Source: Paraoerskovia sediminicola
GTDB lineage: Bacteria > Actinomycetota > Actinomycetes > Actinomycetales > Cellulomonadaceae
Assembly: GCF_030296575.1 (NCBI RefSeq)
Contig: NZ_AP027729.1
Location: 310,001-374,000 of the forward strand
DNA: 64,000 nt
Reading direction: 5' to 3'
Shown here piece after piece: positions 9,657-18,540 of this stretch (within the stretch, counting starts at the first letter, position 1; each line of letters starts with the position of its first letter). The notes under the pieces are model-generated. The model was not told the DNA's origin. It ran no database searches and saw nothing but the letters and a program-made list of their open reading frames with translations. The translations under genes and the position numbers were made by a program.

Positions 9657-11218
9657 CGCAGCACACCAGCACAGACGGCACCGAGGGCGCGACCCGCCCG
9701 ACCGACGACCAGGCGCTCGCCGAGCGGGTGAACAACCGCTCAGAGCGACCCAGCTCCGAAGCCTTCAAGGCCTTCATGACCAGCGGATGGGCACCGCGGC
9801 CCGACCTGAGCGGTGACCCGCTCCCCGTCGCCGAGTTCACCGCCGCTCGCCGCTCGACGCTCTCCGCGTCGTTCGCGGGCACGCGGCTCGTCGTCCCGGC
9901 GGGCGGCCTCAAGGTGCGCAGCAACGACTGCGACTACCGGTTCCGCCCCCACTCCGCGTTCGCCCACCTCACCGGCTTCGGCACGGACCAGGAGCCGGAC
10001 GCCGTCCTCGTCCTCCACCCCGTCGAGGAGGGCTCCGGGGACGGCGGGGGCAACCACCACGCCGTGCTCTACGTGCGGCCGCTCGCGCCCCGCGACACGA
10101 CCGAGTTCTACGCCGACGCCCGCTACGGCGAGTTCTGGGTCGGCGCCCGCCCGACCCTGGACGACGTGTCCGAGGCGACCGGCATCGAGGCCCGCCACAT
10201 CGACGAGCTGCGTGACGCGCTCGCGAAGGACGTCGGCGAGGGCGGCGTCCGGCTGCTGGTCGTCGAGGGGGCCGACGAGGAGATCGAGGCGCTCGTCGAG
10301 GCGATCCGGGCCGAGGCCGGCGCAGCATCGTCCGAGACCGAGGAGACCAGCGGTGACGACGTGCTCAGCGAGGCGGTCTCGGAGCTCCGCCTCGTCAAGG
10401 ACGACTACGAGATCGGGCAGATGCGGCTCGCGGTCGACACCACGCTCGACGGGTTCGCCGAGATCGTCCGGAACCTGCGCCGCGCCACCGAGCACCGCCG
10501 CGGGGAGCGGGTCATCGAGACGACGTTCGACGCCCACGCCCGGCTCGAGGGCAACGCGGTCGGCTACGAGACGATCGCGGCCGCCGGGGCCCACGCGACG
10601 ACGCTCCACTACACGACGAACGACGGCGCCGTCCGCGAGGGCGAGCTCGTGCTCGTCGACGCAGGCGTCGAGGTCGACTCGCTGTACACCGCGGACGTGA
10701 CCCGGACCCTGCCGGTCGACGGCGAGTACAGCGACGTCCAGCGCCGGATCTACCAGGCCGTGCTCGACGCGGCGGACGCCTCGTTCGCGGTCGCCAGGCC
10801 CGGGGCGAAGTTCCGCGACCTGCACGACGCGGCGATGAAGGTCCTCGCCGCCCGGCTCGAGGAGTGGGGCCTGCTCCCGGTGTCCGCCGAGGAGTCGCTG
10901 ACGCCCGAGGGTCAGCAGCACCGCCGCTGGATGGTGCACGGCACGAGCCACCACCTGGGCATCGACGTCCACGACTGCGCGCAGGCGCGCCGGGACATGT
11001 ACATGGACGGGATCCTCGAGCCCGGCATGGTGTTCACGATCGAGCCCGGCCTCTACTTCAAGGCCGACGACCTCACGGTGCCCGAGGAGTACCGGGGCAT
11101 CGGGATCCGCATCGAGGACGACGTCCTCGTCACCGAGGACGGCAACGAGAACCTCTCGGCCGCGCTGCCCCGGACGCCCGAGGCGCTCGAGGAGTGGATG
11201 CGCTCGGTCCGCGGCTGA
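9653..11218 (+). CDS. pepP: Xaa-Pro aminopeptidase (aminopeptidase P)
   Basis: M24B metallopeptidase of 521 residues that removes an N-terminal residue preceding proline. The N-terminal creatinase-like domain (about 60-230) contains YRFRPHSAFAHLTGFG; the catalytic pita-bread domain (about 260-510) carries the metal ligands in VDAGVEVDSLYTADVTRT (two Asp), HGTSHHLGIDVHDC (His), FTIEPGLY (Glu) and GIRIEDDVLVT (Glu). It overlaps the upstream hydrolase by 4 bases. Length and motifs match actinobacterial PepP, so the enzyme should be active. A cytoplasmic location is likely. Confidence 0.95.
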   Translation: MTQHTSTDGTEGATRPTDDQALAERVNNRSERPSSEAFKAFMTSGWAPRPDLSGDPLPVAEFTAARRSTLSASFAGTRLVVPAGGLKVRSNDCDYRFRPHSAFAHLTGFGTDQEPDAVLVLHPVEEGSGDGGGNHHAVLYVRPLAPRDTTEFYADARYGEFWVGARPTLDDVSEATGIEARHIDELRDALAKDVGEGGVRLLVVEGADEEIEALVEAIRAEAGAASSETEETSGDDVLSEAVSELRLVKDDYEIGQMRLAVDTTLDGFAEIVRNLRRATEHRRGERVIETTFDAHARLEGNAVGYETIAAAGAHATTLHYTTNDGAVREGELVLVDAGVEVDSLYTADVTRTLPVDGEYSDVQRRIYQAVLDAADASFAVARPGAKFRDLHDAAMKVLAARLEEWGLLPVSAEESLTPEGQQHRRWMVHGTSHHLGIDVHDCAQARRDMYMDGILEPGMVFTIEPGLYFKADDLTVPEEYRGIGIRIEDDVLVTEDGNENLSAALPRTPEALEEWMRSVRG

Positions 11219-11255
11219 GCCCCGGACCCGTCACCGCTGTCCTGGCGACGTCGCC

Positions 11256-11333
11256 GGGGCAGTGGCAGTGGCAGTGACAGTGGCCCCGCGAGTGGCAGTG
11301 GCAGTGGTAGCGGCAGTGGCAGTGGCCAGGCGA
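11256..11333 (+). repeat. Imperfect GGCAGT hexanucleotide repeat
   Basis: About ten imperfect copies of GGCAGT, with variants GACAGT and GGTAGC and one interruption CCCCGCGA, directly downstream of the pepP stop. It reads as Ala-Val or Pro-Leu dipeptides in some frames but no gene is supported. A simple-sequence repeat in an intergenic spacer. Confidence 0.7.
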
Positions 11334-11403
11334 TCCGTGCACCGATCTCACGGTCGGGATGCGCGGACCGCCTGGTCGCGCTGTGTCGGAGCGCGTCGCT
11401 CGG

Positions 11404-11515
11404 CTCAGTCCAGGCGTGCGTGGCCCAGTTCAGTCCGTGCGTGGCCCAGTTCAGTCCGAGCGTGAGGGCCCAGTTCATTCCAAGTGTGCAGGGCCCGGCT
11501 CAGTCCCGGCGCGTG
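11404..11515. repeat. Degenerate 21-25 bp tandem repeat array
   Basis: Four to five diverged units built on CAGTCC, then a GYGYG segment, then GGCCCAGTT. The two clearest units (about 11420-11460) share CGTGCGTGGCCCAGTTCAGT. The array runs up to and over the stop codon of the convergent stress-protein gene at 11500. No function is known; it may be a slipped-strand expansion or a terminator-like spacer. Confidence 0.65.
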
Positions 11516-12854
11516 TCGTCTGCGGATTCTGACTGGTCCGCAGGATCTGACTGCTCTGCCGCGTCCGCACGTTCTGCCTGGTCCGCAGATTCTGACTGGC
11601 CCGACGGCCCGTGCGAGTCTGCCTGATCTGCGGCGTCGACGTCCCGGCTCGGCTCCGAGCTCTCGTGCTCGGGCTCGTTCTCGGAGCCGGGCGCTGCCAC
11701 CGTGGCCGCTTGACGGTCCGTCGCCGCCGCGCTCTCGGTCCCGGGCACCGACTCCGACGCGGGCGCGGCCCCTGACCTGGGCGCTGGCTCGGACGTGGGA
11801 TCTGGCTCGGAGGCAGAGGCTACCTCCGCCACGGGCGCCGGGTCCCCGGCGGGCTCGGGATCAGCCGCCGGCGCAGGCGGGGTCGCGTAGTCGGAGATCA
11901 TCGCGCCGTACCGAGGCGCGCCGCTCGAGGTGACGAAGCGCGGGTCGGGGGCTGACGGGGGCCGCGAGCCTGCGGCGTCGTCGACACCGGCACCGCCTGC
12001 GCTGCTGCCTGCCGGCGCCTGCCCGCCGCCCTGCGCGGACTGCTGAGGCGGGGTCGGCCACGCGGGCGGCGCCGAGGGGGCGCTCCCTGCCGGAGGCACA
12101 CCCTGACCCTGCTGGCCACCCTGCGGGTGCTGACCGCCCTGCGGGGGCTGGCCGTACGGGCCAGGGGCACCGTACGGACCGGGGGCGCCGTACGGGGGCT
12201 GCTGCGAACCGCCGTAGCCACCGCCGTAGCCACCTCCGTAGCCGCCGCCGTGAGGCGCGTCCGGGCGGCCGTGCCGTCCGTTCGGCCCACCGTTCGGCCC
12301 ACCGTTCGGACCAGCGCTCGGCCCAGGAGCACCCTCCGGCGCGGGCCCGCCGCCCGCGGGGACACCCGCCGCGTAGGCCGCGAGCACGCGCCGCGCCTCG
12401 CCCGCGTGCTCGGTGGCGCACAGGATCGAGTACTCCGAGGCGACGATCTGGCTGGACGACGAGAAGTCGCGCTTGCGTCCTGACATCGCGAAGCCGAGGA
12501 CGGCGAGCAGGAGGCCGAACGCGGCGCCGAGCACGATGGCGGTGATGAGCAGCCCGCCCACGGCACCGCCCGCGGCGGAGCCGAAGAGCATGAGGAGGAG
12601 ACCGACGAACAGGCCGAACCAGGCGCCCGAGGCCAGCCCGCCCAGCGCGACGCGACCGTAGGTCAGGCGCCGGATCACGCGCTCGACCATCTTCAGGTCG
12701 TTGCCGACGATCGTCACGTACCCGACGGCGAAGCGGCTGTCGGCGAGGTAGTCGACCGCCTTCTGCGCCTCGAGATAGGTGCGGTAGCCGGCGATGACGT
12801 CCCCTGCGGCAGCGTGGGGACCTTCAGGGGCGTGTTCGGTCGCGACATGCTCAT
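11500..12854 (-). CDS. YflT-type general stress protein with long disordered tail (one frameshift)
   Basis: A 451-residue membrane protein after correction. Residues 18-70 (GDVIAGYRTYLEAQKAVDYL, then VGYVTIVGND) match the general stress protein 17M/YflT domain; two glycine/alanine-rich membrane segments follow (LGGLASGAWFGLFVGLLLML and the segment after it). The C-terminal half is low complexity: Gly-Tyr repeats, PYGAPGP copies, Pro/Gly/Gln-rich stretches, and a tail of Ser/Asp/Gln-rich units that look internally duplicated. The frame breaks at about 12805 (G4 for G5), restoring the usual N-terminus with LPQGDVIAGY. ATG at 12854 is chosen; 12848 is possible. It is divergent from the MgtE_N gene. 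Role in stress response is inferred from the family only. Confidence 0.78.
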
Positions 12855-12953
12855 GTCGGCATTGTCCCGCAGGCGCCGGGGTGAAGCGAGGGCCTCGGGC
12901 ACCGAACAGCGCTTGTTCGCCGCGGGCGCAGCACCAGTGCGTAGTCTTGCGAC

Positions 12954-14386
12954 GTGAGCGCAACCAGGGTCTACGTCGCACGGCTCGCGGGTACCCCCGT
13001 GTTCGACCCCCTGGGCGACCAGGTGGGCAAGGTGCGCGACGTCGTCGTCATCGTCCGGCCCAAGGGCCAGCCTCGCGCCGTCGGGCTCGTGGTCGAGGTC
13101 CCCGGCAAGCGCCGCGTCTTTCTCCCCTCACCCGCGTGACGAGCATGGACTCCGGTCAGGTGATCAGCACCGGGCTGCTGAACATGCGCCGGTTCGAGCA
13201 GCGCGCGCTCGAGACCCTCGCCGTCGGCGAGCTCCTCGAGCGCGCCGTCACGCTGACGGACGGCTCCGGCAGCGCGACCGTCCTCGACCTCGCGATCTCG
13301 CAGCAGCGCAGCGGGGACTGGCTCGTCGACAAGCTGTTCGTCCGCCGCCAGGCCACCCACAAGGGGACCCTGGGGATCCGACGGCGCGGCGAGACCCAGA
13401 CCATCGAGGTCACCGAGGTCAGCGGCCTCGCCGCCACGACGGGCTCCCAGGGCGCCGCGATGCTGCTCGCCGCCTACGACGACATGAAGGCAGCCGACCT
13501 CGCGGACGTCATGCACGACCTCGCGGACACCCGCCGCCACGAGGTCGCGGCGGCGCTCGACAACGAGCGGCTCGCCGACGTCCTCGAGGAGCTCCCCGAG
13601 GACGACCAGGTCTCGATCCTGTCGAACCTGGACACCGACCGTGCGGCCGACGTCCTCGAAGCGATGCAGCCGGACGACGCCGCCGACCTCCTGCACGAGC
13701 TGAGCGACGCCCAGGCGGCCGAGCTGCTCGAGCGCATGGAACCCGAGGACGCCAAGGACGTGCGGCGGCTGCTCGCCTACGACGAGGACACCGCGGGCGG
13801 TCTGATGACGACCGAACCGGTCATCCTGTCCCCCGAGACGTCGATCGCCACCGCGCTCGCCAGCATCCGTCGCAAGGACCTCCCGGCAGCCCTCGCCACC
13901 ATGGTCTTCGTGACGCGCCCGCCGCTCGAGACCCCGACCGGCAGGTTCCTCGGGGTGATCCACTTCCAGCGGCTCCTGCGCGAGCCGCCGCACGAGGCCG
14001 TGGGGTCCGTGATCGACACCGACGTCGAGGGTGTCCCGGAGTCCGCCTCCCTGGAGCGCGTGACGCGCGAGCTCGCGACGTACGACATGCTCTCGATCCC
14101 GGTGCTCGACGCGGACCGTCGTTTGGTCGGCGCGGTCAGCGTCGACGACGTGCTCGACCACATGCTGCCCGACGACTGGCGAGAGTCCGACGAGCACGAC
14201 GACGGCGGGAGCGACCGCGAGGCGGCCACGACCCCGGTCGCCGCCACGAGCCCGGTCCGGGCCGCGTTCGCAGCGGGGGCCGCGGCGCGCGCGGACGCCC
14301 GCGCCGACACGCGTGCGGGCTCACGCCCGGATTCGCGCGCAGACTCACGGTCGCGGCCCGAGAGCACCGGGGGTGGCCGTGGCTGA
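12954..14386 (+). CDS. MgtE intracellular-N/CBS domain protein without a channel (one frameshift)
   Basis: A 477-residue soluble protein after correction. An N-terminal PRC-barrel-like segment (VYVARLAGTPVFDPLGDQVGKVRDV, shown in part by these residues) is followed by MgtE_N helices with repeated EEL, EAMQPDDAADLL and ERMEPEDA units (about 200-290) and two CBS motifs (about 295-420). The magnesium-channel membrane domain of MgtE is absent, so this is probably a cytoplasmic sensor or regulator, as in other actinobacteria. The tail is Ala/Arg/Asp/Ser repeats. The frame breaks at about 13128 where C4 should be C5. GTG at 12954 is the start. The next gene overlaps its end. Confidence 0.85.
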
Positions 14387-15044
14387 CCGTCTCGACCAAC
14401 CCCGCAACCCGCGCCGGTCGATCATCCCGCGCCTGAACTTCGGCGGCACCGACGCGTTCGGCAAGCTCTCGGAGTCGATCGCCCGGTTCATGGGGACCCC
14501 GCGCTTCATCCTCTACCTGACCCTGTTCTGCATCGTCTGGCTCGTGTGGAACTCGTGGGGGCCGGAGAGCCTCCGCTTCGACCAGGCGAAGAACGGGTTC
14601 ACCGCGCTGACGCTCATGCTGTCGCTGCAGGCGTCGTACGCGGCCCCGCTGATCCTGCTCGCGCAGAACCGGCAGACCGACCGCGACCGCGTGCAGGCCG
14701 AGCAGGACCGCCAGCGCGCCGAGCGCAACCTCGCCGACACCGAGTACCTCGCGCGCGAGATGGCGTCCCTGCGGATCGCCGTGAGCGAGGTCGCGACGCG
14801 AGACTTCCTCCGCTCGGAGATGCGCAACCTCCTCGAGGAGCTCGAGGAGCAGCGGGAGGCCGAGCAGCGGGCCGAGGACGAGCGCCGTGCCGAGAAGCGC
14901 AAGGCGCAGAAGCGCAAGGCCGCGCTGCGGCAGGCGGAGAGGCGCGAGACCGAGAGACGCGAGGCGGAGGAGCGAGAGAGCGAGAAGCGCGAGACTGAGA
15001 GCCGCGAGGTCGGGGACCGCGCCGGCGACGAGGTCGAGGGCTGA
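14373..15044 (+). CDS. DUF1003 membrane protein
   Basis: About 223 residues. The DUF1003 core is visible: two membrane segments (LYLTLFCIVWLVWNSWG and TALTLMLSLQASYAAPLILL) separated by a short loop, then QNRQTDRDRVQAEQDRQRAE, followed by a long charged coiled-coil rich in Glu/Arg/Lys. It overlaps the MgtE_N gene by 14 bases, and this pairing recurs in actinobacteria, suggesting a shared role perhaps linked to Mg2+ or envelope sensing. GTG at 14373 or 14379 could start it; no strong ribosome site separates them. Function unknown. Confidence 0.85.
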   Translation: MAVADRLDQPRNPRRSIIPRLNFGGTDAFGKLSESIARFMGTPRFILYLTLFCIVWLVWNSWGPESLRFDQAKNGFTALTLMLSLQASYAAPLILLAQNRQTDRDRVQAEQDRQRAERNLADTEYLAREMASLRIAVSEVATRDFLRSEMRNLLEELEEQREAEQRAEDERRAEKRKAQKRKAALRQAERRETERREAEERESEKRETESREVGDRAGDEVEG

Positions 15045-15101
15045 GCACCGCCTGCACCCTCCGTCGTCGGCCGGCCCGGCTGAGCACCGCCCGCGCCGCC
15101 C

Positions 15102-15107
15102 TACGAT
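15102..15107 (+). promoter_or_regulatory. -10 box of a leaderless mrp transcript
   Basis: TACGAT ends 7 bases before the ATG at 15115, the classic arrangement for actinobacterial leaderless genes. No clear -35 was seen. If used, ATG at 15106 (inside the box) is excluded and 15115 is the start. Confidence 0.55.
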
Positions 15108-15114
15108 GGACGGC

Positions 15115-16284
15115 ATGGTTGCCCACATCGAGCTGACCGAGCTGGAGGCCCTCGCCGACCAGGTCCGCGAGGCGCTGTCCTCCGTCATCGACCCCGAGAT
15201 CGGGCGGCCCATCACCGACCTCGGGATGGTGCGCGACGTCGGGCTGGAGACGCGCGACGTGGGCGGCGCGCTCGCCGTCGTCGGCATCGACCTGACCGTC
15301 GCCGGCTGTCCGATGAAGTCGCGGATCGTCAAGGACGTCACGGCCGCCGCGCTCACGGTGTCGGGCGTCGAGGACGTCCAGGTCGAGCTGGGCGCGATGA
15401 GCGCCGAGCAGCGCGAGGAGCTGCGGACCAAGCTGCGGGGCGGGGTCGGCGAGCCGGTGATCCCGTTCGCCCAGCCGGACTCACTCACCAAGGTCTACGC
15501 GATCGCCTCGGGCAAGGGCGGCGTCGGCAAGTCCACGGTCACCGCGAACCTCGGTGTCGCGCTCGCCCGGCAGGGCCTCAAGGTCGGGATCGTCGACGCC
15601 GACATCTACGGGTTCTCGATCCCCGGCATGCTCGGGGTCGACCGTCAGCCGACCCGGGTCGACTCGATGCTGCTGCCGCCGGTCGCGCACGGCGTGAAGG
15701 TCGTCTCGATCGGCATGTTCGTGCCGAAGGGTCAGCCGGTGGTCTGGCGCGGGCCCATGCTCCACCGCGCGCTGCAGCAGTTCCTCGCCGACGTGTACTG
15801 GGGTGACCTCGACGTCCTCCTCCTGGACCTGCCTCCCGGAACCGGGGACATCGCGATCTCCGTGGCCCAGCTCCTGCCCGGGAGCGAGATCCTGGTCGTG
15901 ACCACCCCGCAGACGGCGGCGGCGGAGGTCGCGGAGCGCGCCGGGTCGATCGCGTCGCAGACGAACCAGCGGGTCGCCGGCGTGCTCGAGAACATGTCGT
16001 GGCTGGAGCAGCCGGACGGCTCGCGCCTGGAGCTGTTCGGCTCGGGCGGGGGCGAGCGGGTCGCCCGCAACCTGTCCGCAGCGACCGGCTACGACGTCCC
16101 GCTGCTCGGTCAGGTCCCGCTCGACGTCGTCCTGCGCGAGGCCGGCGACGCCGGGACGCCCGCCGTCCTCGTGGAGGGCGGCGCGCCGTCGGCCGGGGCG
16201 GCGGCGTTGGACGACGTCGCCCGCAGCCTCGCTGTGCGCGGCCGCGACCTCGCCGGCCGATCGCTGGGGATCTCCCCGCTCTGA
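15115..16284 (+). CDS. mrp: Mrp/ApbC-type iron-sulfur carrier ATPase
   Basis: A 389-residue P-loop ATPase of the Mrp/NBP35/ApbC family that loads Fe-S clusters onto apoproteins. The N-terminal MIP18/FeS-assembly domain (about 1-100) includes SSVIDPEIGRPITDLGMV; the deviant Walker A SGKGGVGKST is near residue 132, followed by DADIYGFSIPGMLG and LLLDLPPGTGD. The usual C-terminal Cys-X-X-Cys is not evident: the position after VLENMSW reads LEQPDGSR, so cluster ligation may differ in this lineage. The gene follows the DUF1003 gene by 70 bases with its own -10 box. Cytoplasmic. Confidence 0.93.
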   Translation: MVAHIELTELEALADQVREALSSVIDPEIGRPITDLGMVRDVGLETRDVGGALAVVGIDLTVAGCPMKSRIVKDVTAAALTVSGVEDVQVELGAMSAEQREELRTKLRGGVGEPVIPFAQPDSLTKVYAIASGKGGVGKSTVTANLGVALARQGLKVGIVDADIYGFSIPGMLGVDRQPTRVDSMLLPPVAHGVKVVSIGMFVPKGQPVVWRGPMLHRALQQFLADVYWGDLDVLLLDLPPGTGDIAISVAQLLPGSEILVVTTPQTAAAEVAERAGSIASQTNQRVAGVLENMSWLEQPDGSRLELFGSGGGERVARNLSAATGYDVPLLGQVPLDVVLREAGDAGTPAVLVEGGAPSAGAAALDDVARSLAVRGRDLAGRSLGISPL

Positions 16285-16352
16285 TCCTGATCGGAGCCGG
16301 TCAGAACCAGCGCTGGGCGGTCCGAGGGCAGGAGTCGCGCCTCGTTGCGCAA

Positions 16353-16380
16353 TGTTCATTTGTGTTCAATACTGTGAACA
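16353..16380 (+). promoter_or_regulatory. Probable DeoR-family operator over the gal regulator start
   Basis: A perfect inverted repeat TGTTCA-ATACTG-TGAACA (16363-16380) ends on the first base of the ATG of the DeoR gene, and a third TGTTCA half-site lies at 16353-16358, 10 bases (one helical turn) upstream. DeoR proteins bind such repeats. A repressor here would block transcription of its own operon, including galT and galK. Confidence 0.7.
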
Positions 16381-17221
16381 TGCTCGCTTCCCAGCGCCAC
16401 GAGCGCCTCCTGGCCGAGATCCGCCGCAGCGGTGCGGTCCGGATCGCCGACGCCGCCGCCACGCTCGACGTCTCCGACATGACCGTGCGGCGCGACCTCG
16501 CGGACCTCGCCGAGCGAGGCCTCGTCGAGAAGGTGCACGGCGGCGCGGTGCTGCCGCACGCCACCGTCCACGAGCCCGGCTACAGCGCGAAGTCGACGCA
16601 GAGCACGGCGGAGAAAGAGGCCATCGCCGACGCTGCGATCGCCCTCGTCTCCCCCGGGACGGCGATCGCGCTCTCGGCCGGCACCACGACCGCGACGCTC
16701 GCGCTGAGGATCGCCGCCGACCCGCAGCTGCGCCCGCTCACGGTCGTCACCAACTCCCTCCCGGTCGCGGAGATCCTGCACGGCGCCGGGGACCGCGCGC
16801 TGGAGACGATCCTCACGGGGGTTCCCGGACGCCGTCCGACGCCCTGGTCGGTCCCGTCGCCGAACGGGCGCTGTCCACCCTGCGCGTCGACCTGGCCTTC
16901 GTCGGCGCGCACGGGGTGAGCGCCGAGGCCGGGCTGACCACGCCGAACATCGACGAGGGCGCGACCAACACCGCGCTGATCCGGTCGGCCGCGCGCACGG
17001 TCGTGCTCGCCGACCACACCAAGTGGGACGAGACCGGGCTCAGCAGGTTCGCCGCGCTCGACGAGGTCGCGGTGCTCGTCACCGACTCCGGGCTCGACGG
17101 GTCGGCGCGCGAGGCCGCCGAGGCGGTCGTCGGGGAGCTGGTGGTCGCCGAGGTCGCCCCCGGCACCACCGAGACCGGCGGCCGTGCCCGCACCACCGAC
17201 GACACCGAGGACGCCCAGTGA
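16380..17221 (+). CDS. DeoR/GlpR-family regulator of the gal operon (one frameshift)
   Basis: A 280-residue repressor after correction. The N-terminal helix-turn-helix (about 3-57) has the family pattern with VSDMTVRRDLADLAERGLVEKVHGGAV; the DeoRC sugar-phosphate sensor domain follows (SAGTTTATLA near residue 100, GVSAEAGLTTPNIDEGATN and VVLADHTKWDETG later). The frame breaks at about 16818: G5 should be G6, restoring ILTGGSRTPSDALVG. It is the first gene of a tight operon: its stop overlaps the GTG of galT. The effector is probably a galactose-pathway phosphate (inference). A palindromic operator covers its start. Confidence 0.9.
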
Positions 17222-18540
17222 ACCGCCTGTCCCGCCGCACCCCCGCCGTCATGGCGGACGGCCGCGAGCTCATCTACTTCGACGACTCCCCGGAGTACGT
17301 CTCCGGCGAGCTCACACGCCGGCTCGACGACGCGCGCCCCCTCGGTGACCGGTACGCCGACGTCCCCGGCCCCGACGGCACCCCGCGGCCGTTCCAGGGC
17401 CCGGAGATGCGCCAGGACGTGCTCACCGGCGACTGGATCCCGATGGCCGCGCACCGCATGAACCGGACCTTCCTGCCCGCCGCCGACTCGTGCCCGCTGT
17501 GCCCGGCGACACCGGGCGCCGCCTACTCGGACGGCGAGATCCCGGACACCGACTACGACGTCGTCGTCTTCGAGAACCGCTTCCCGTCGCTCATGCGCGT
17601 CCCCGGAGCACCGCTGCCGAGCGAGGTCGCGCCCGTCGACGCCCTCCACGCCGCGGCACCCGCCGCCGGCCGCTGCGAGGTCGTGTGCTTCTCCAGCGAC
17701 CACCACGGCTCCCTGGGGTCGCTCAGCCTCACCCGGCTGCGCACCATCGTCGAGGCGTGGGCCGACCGCACCGCGGCGCTGGCCGCCGAGCCCGGGGTCG
17801 CGCAGGTGTTCTGCTTCGAGAACCGTGGCCGCGAGATCGGCGTGACGCTCCCCCACCCCCACGGTCAGATCTACGGCTACCCGTACGTCACCCCGCGCAC
17901 CGAGCGGCTGCTCGAGCGGGCGCGCACGTACCGCGACAGCACCGGCGGCAACCTCCTGCGCGACGTCCTCGCCGACGAACGCTCGAGCGAGCGGCTCGTC
18001 CTCGAGAGCGAGCACTGGTCCGCGTACGTCCCGTTCGCTGCGCGCTGGCCCGTCGAGGTGCACCTCGCACCGCACCGTGACCTCGCCGACCTCACCGAGC
18101 TCACCGACGCCGAGCGCGACGACCTCGTCACGATCTACCACGCGCTCCTGCGCCGCCTCGACCAGTTCTTCGTGGACGGCGACGGGTCGGCGATCCCCCT
18201 GCCCTACATCTCGGCCTGGCACCAGGCACCGGTCACCGCCGGGCGTGCGGGCACGGGTCCGTCCTCCGACGTGTCGGACGGCGACGCGACGGCGGACGGC
18301 GCTCCCCTCGCCCGGCTGCACCTCGAGATCTTCTCGATCCTCCGCTCGCCCGGGAAGCTCAAGTACCTGGCGGGCTCGGAGTCGGGCATGGGCGCCTGGG
18401 TCAGCGACACGACGCCGGAGCGCATCGCCGGCAGGCTTCGCGAGCTGGGGCCCGTGCGGATCACGACGGGCCAGGGAGGCGCCGACGGCACCGACGGCAC
18501 GACCGAAGACAGCACGAGCAGCAAGGGAGGGGCCGCATGA
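17218..18540 (+). CDS. galT: Galactose-1-phosphate uridylyltransferase
   Basis: A 440-residue Leloir-pathway enzyme exchanging UMP between UDP-glucose and galactose-1-phosphate. The active-site motif HPHGQ is present in GVTLPHPHGQIYGYPYV, with the second His the nucleophile; CPLCP near residue 90 gives two zinc-type cysteines. The C-terminal half contains SAWHQAP and ARLHLEIFSILRSPGKLKYL. GTG at 17218 overlaps the DeoR stop (GTGA) and its own stop overlaps galK (ATGA), so the three genes are translationally coupled. A low-complexity Gly/Asp/Thr-rich tail ends the protein. Confidence 0.96.
   Translation: MNRLSRRTPAVMADGRELIYFDDSPEYVSGELTRRLDDARPLGDRYADVPGPDGTPRPFQGPEMRQDVLTGDWIPMAAHRMNRTFLPAADSCPLCPATPGAAYSDGEIPDTDYDVVVFENRFPSLMRVPGAPLPSEVAPVDALHAAAPAAGRCEVVCFSSDHHGSLGSLSLTRLRTIVEAWADRTAALAAEPGVAQVFCFENRGREIGVTLPHPHGQIYGYPYVTPRTERLLERARTYRDSTGGNLLRDVLADERSSERLVLESEHWSAYVPFAARWPVEVHLAPHRDLADLTELTDAERDDLVTIYHALLRRLDQFFVDGDGSAIPLPYISAWHQAPVTAGRAGTGPSSDVSDGDATADGAPLARLHLEIFSILRSPGKLKYLAGSESGMGAWVSDTTPERIAGRLRELGPVRITTGQGGADGTDGTTEDSTSSKGGAA

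Noticed and set aside
11053..11478. Minus-strand frame encoding Pro-Leu and NWATHGLNWATH repeats after pepP
   Set aside because: The protein repeats are just the translated simple DNA repeats and the frame overlaps pepP antisense.
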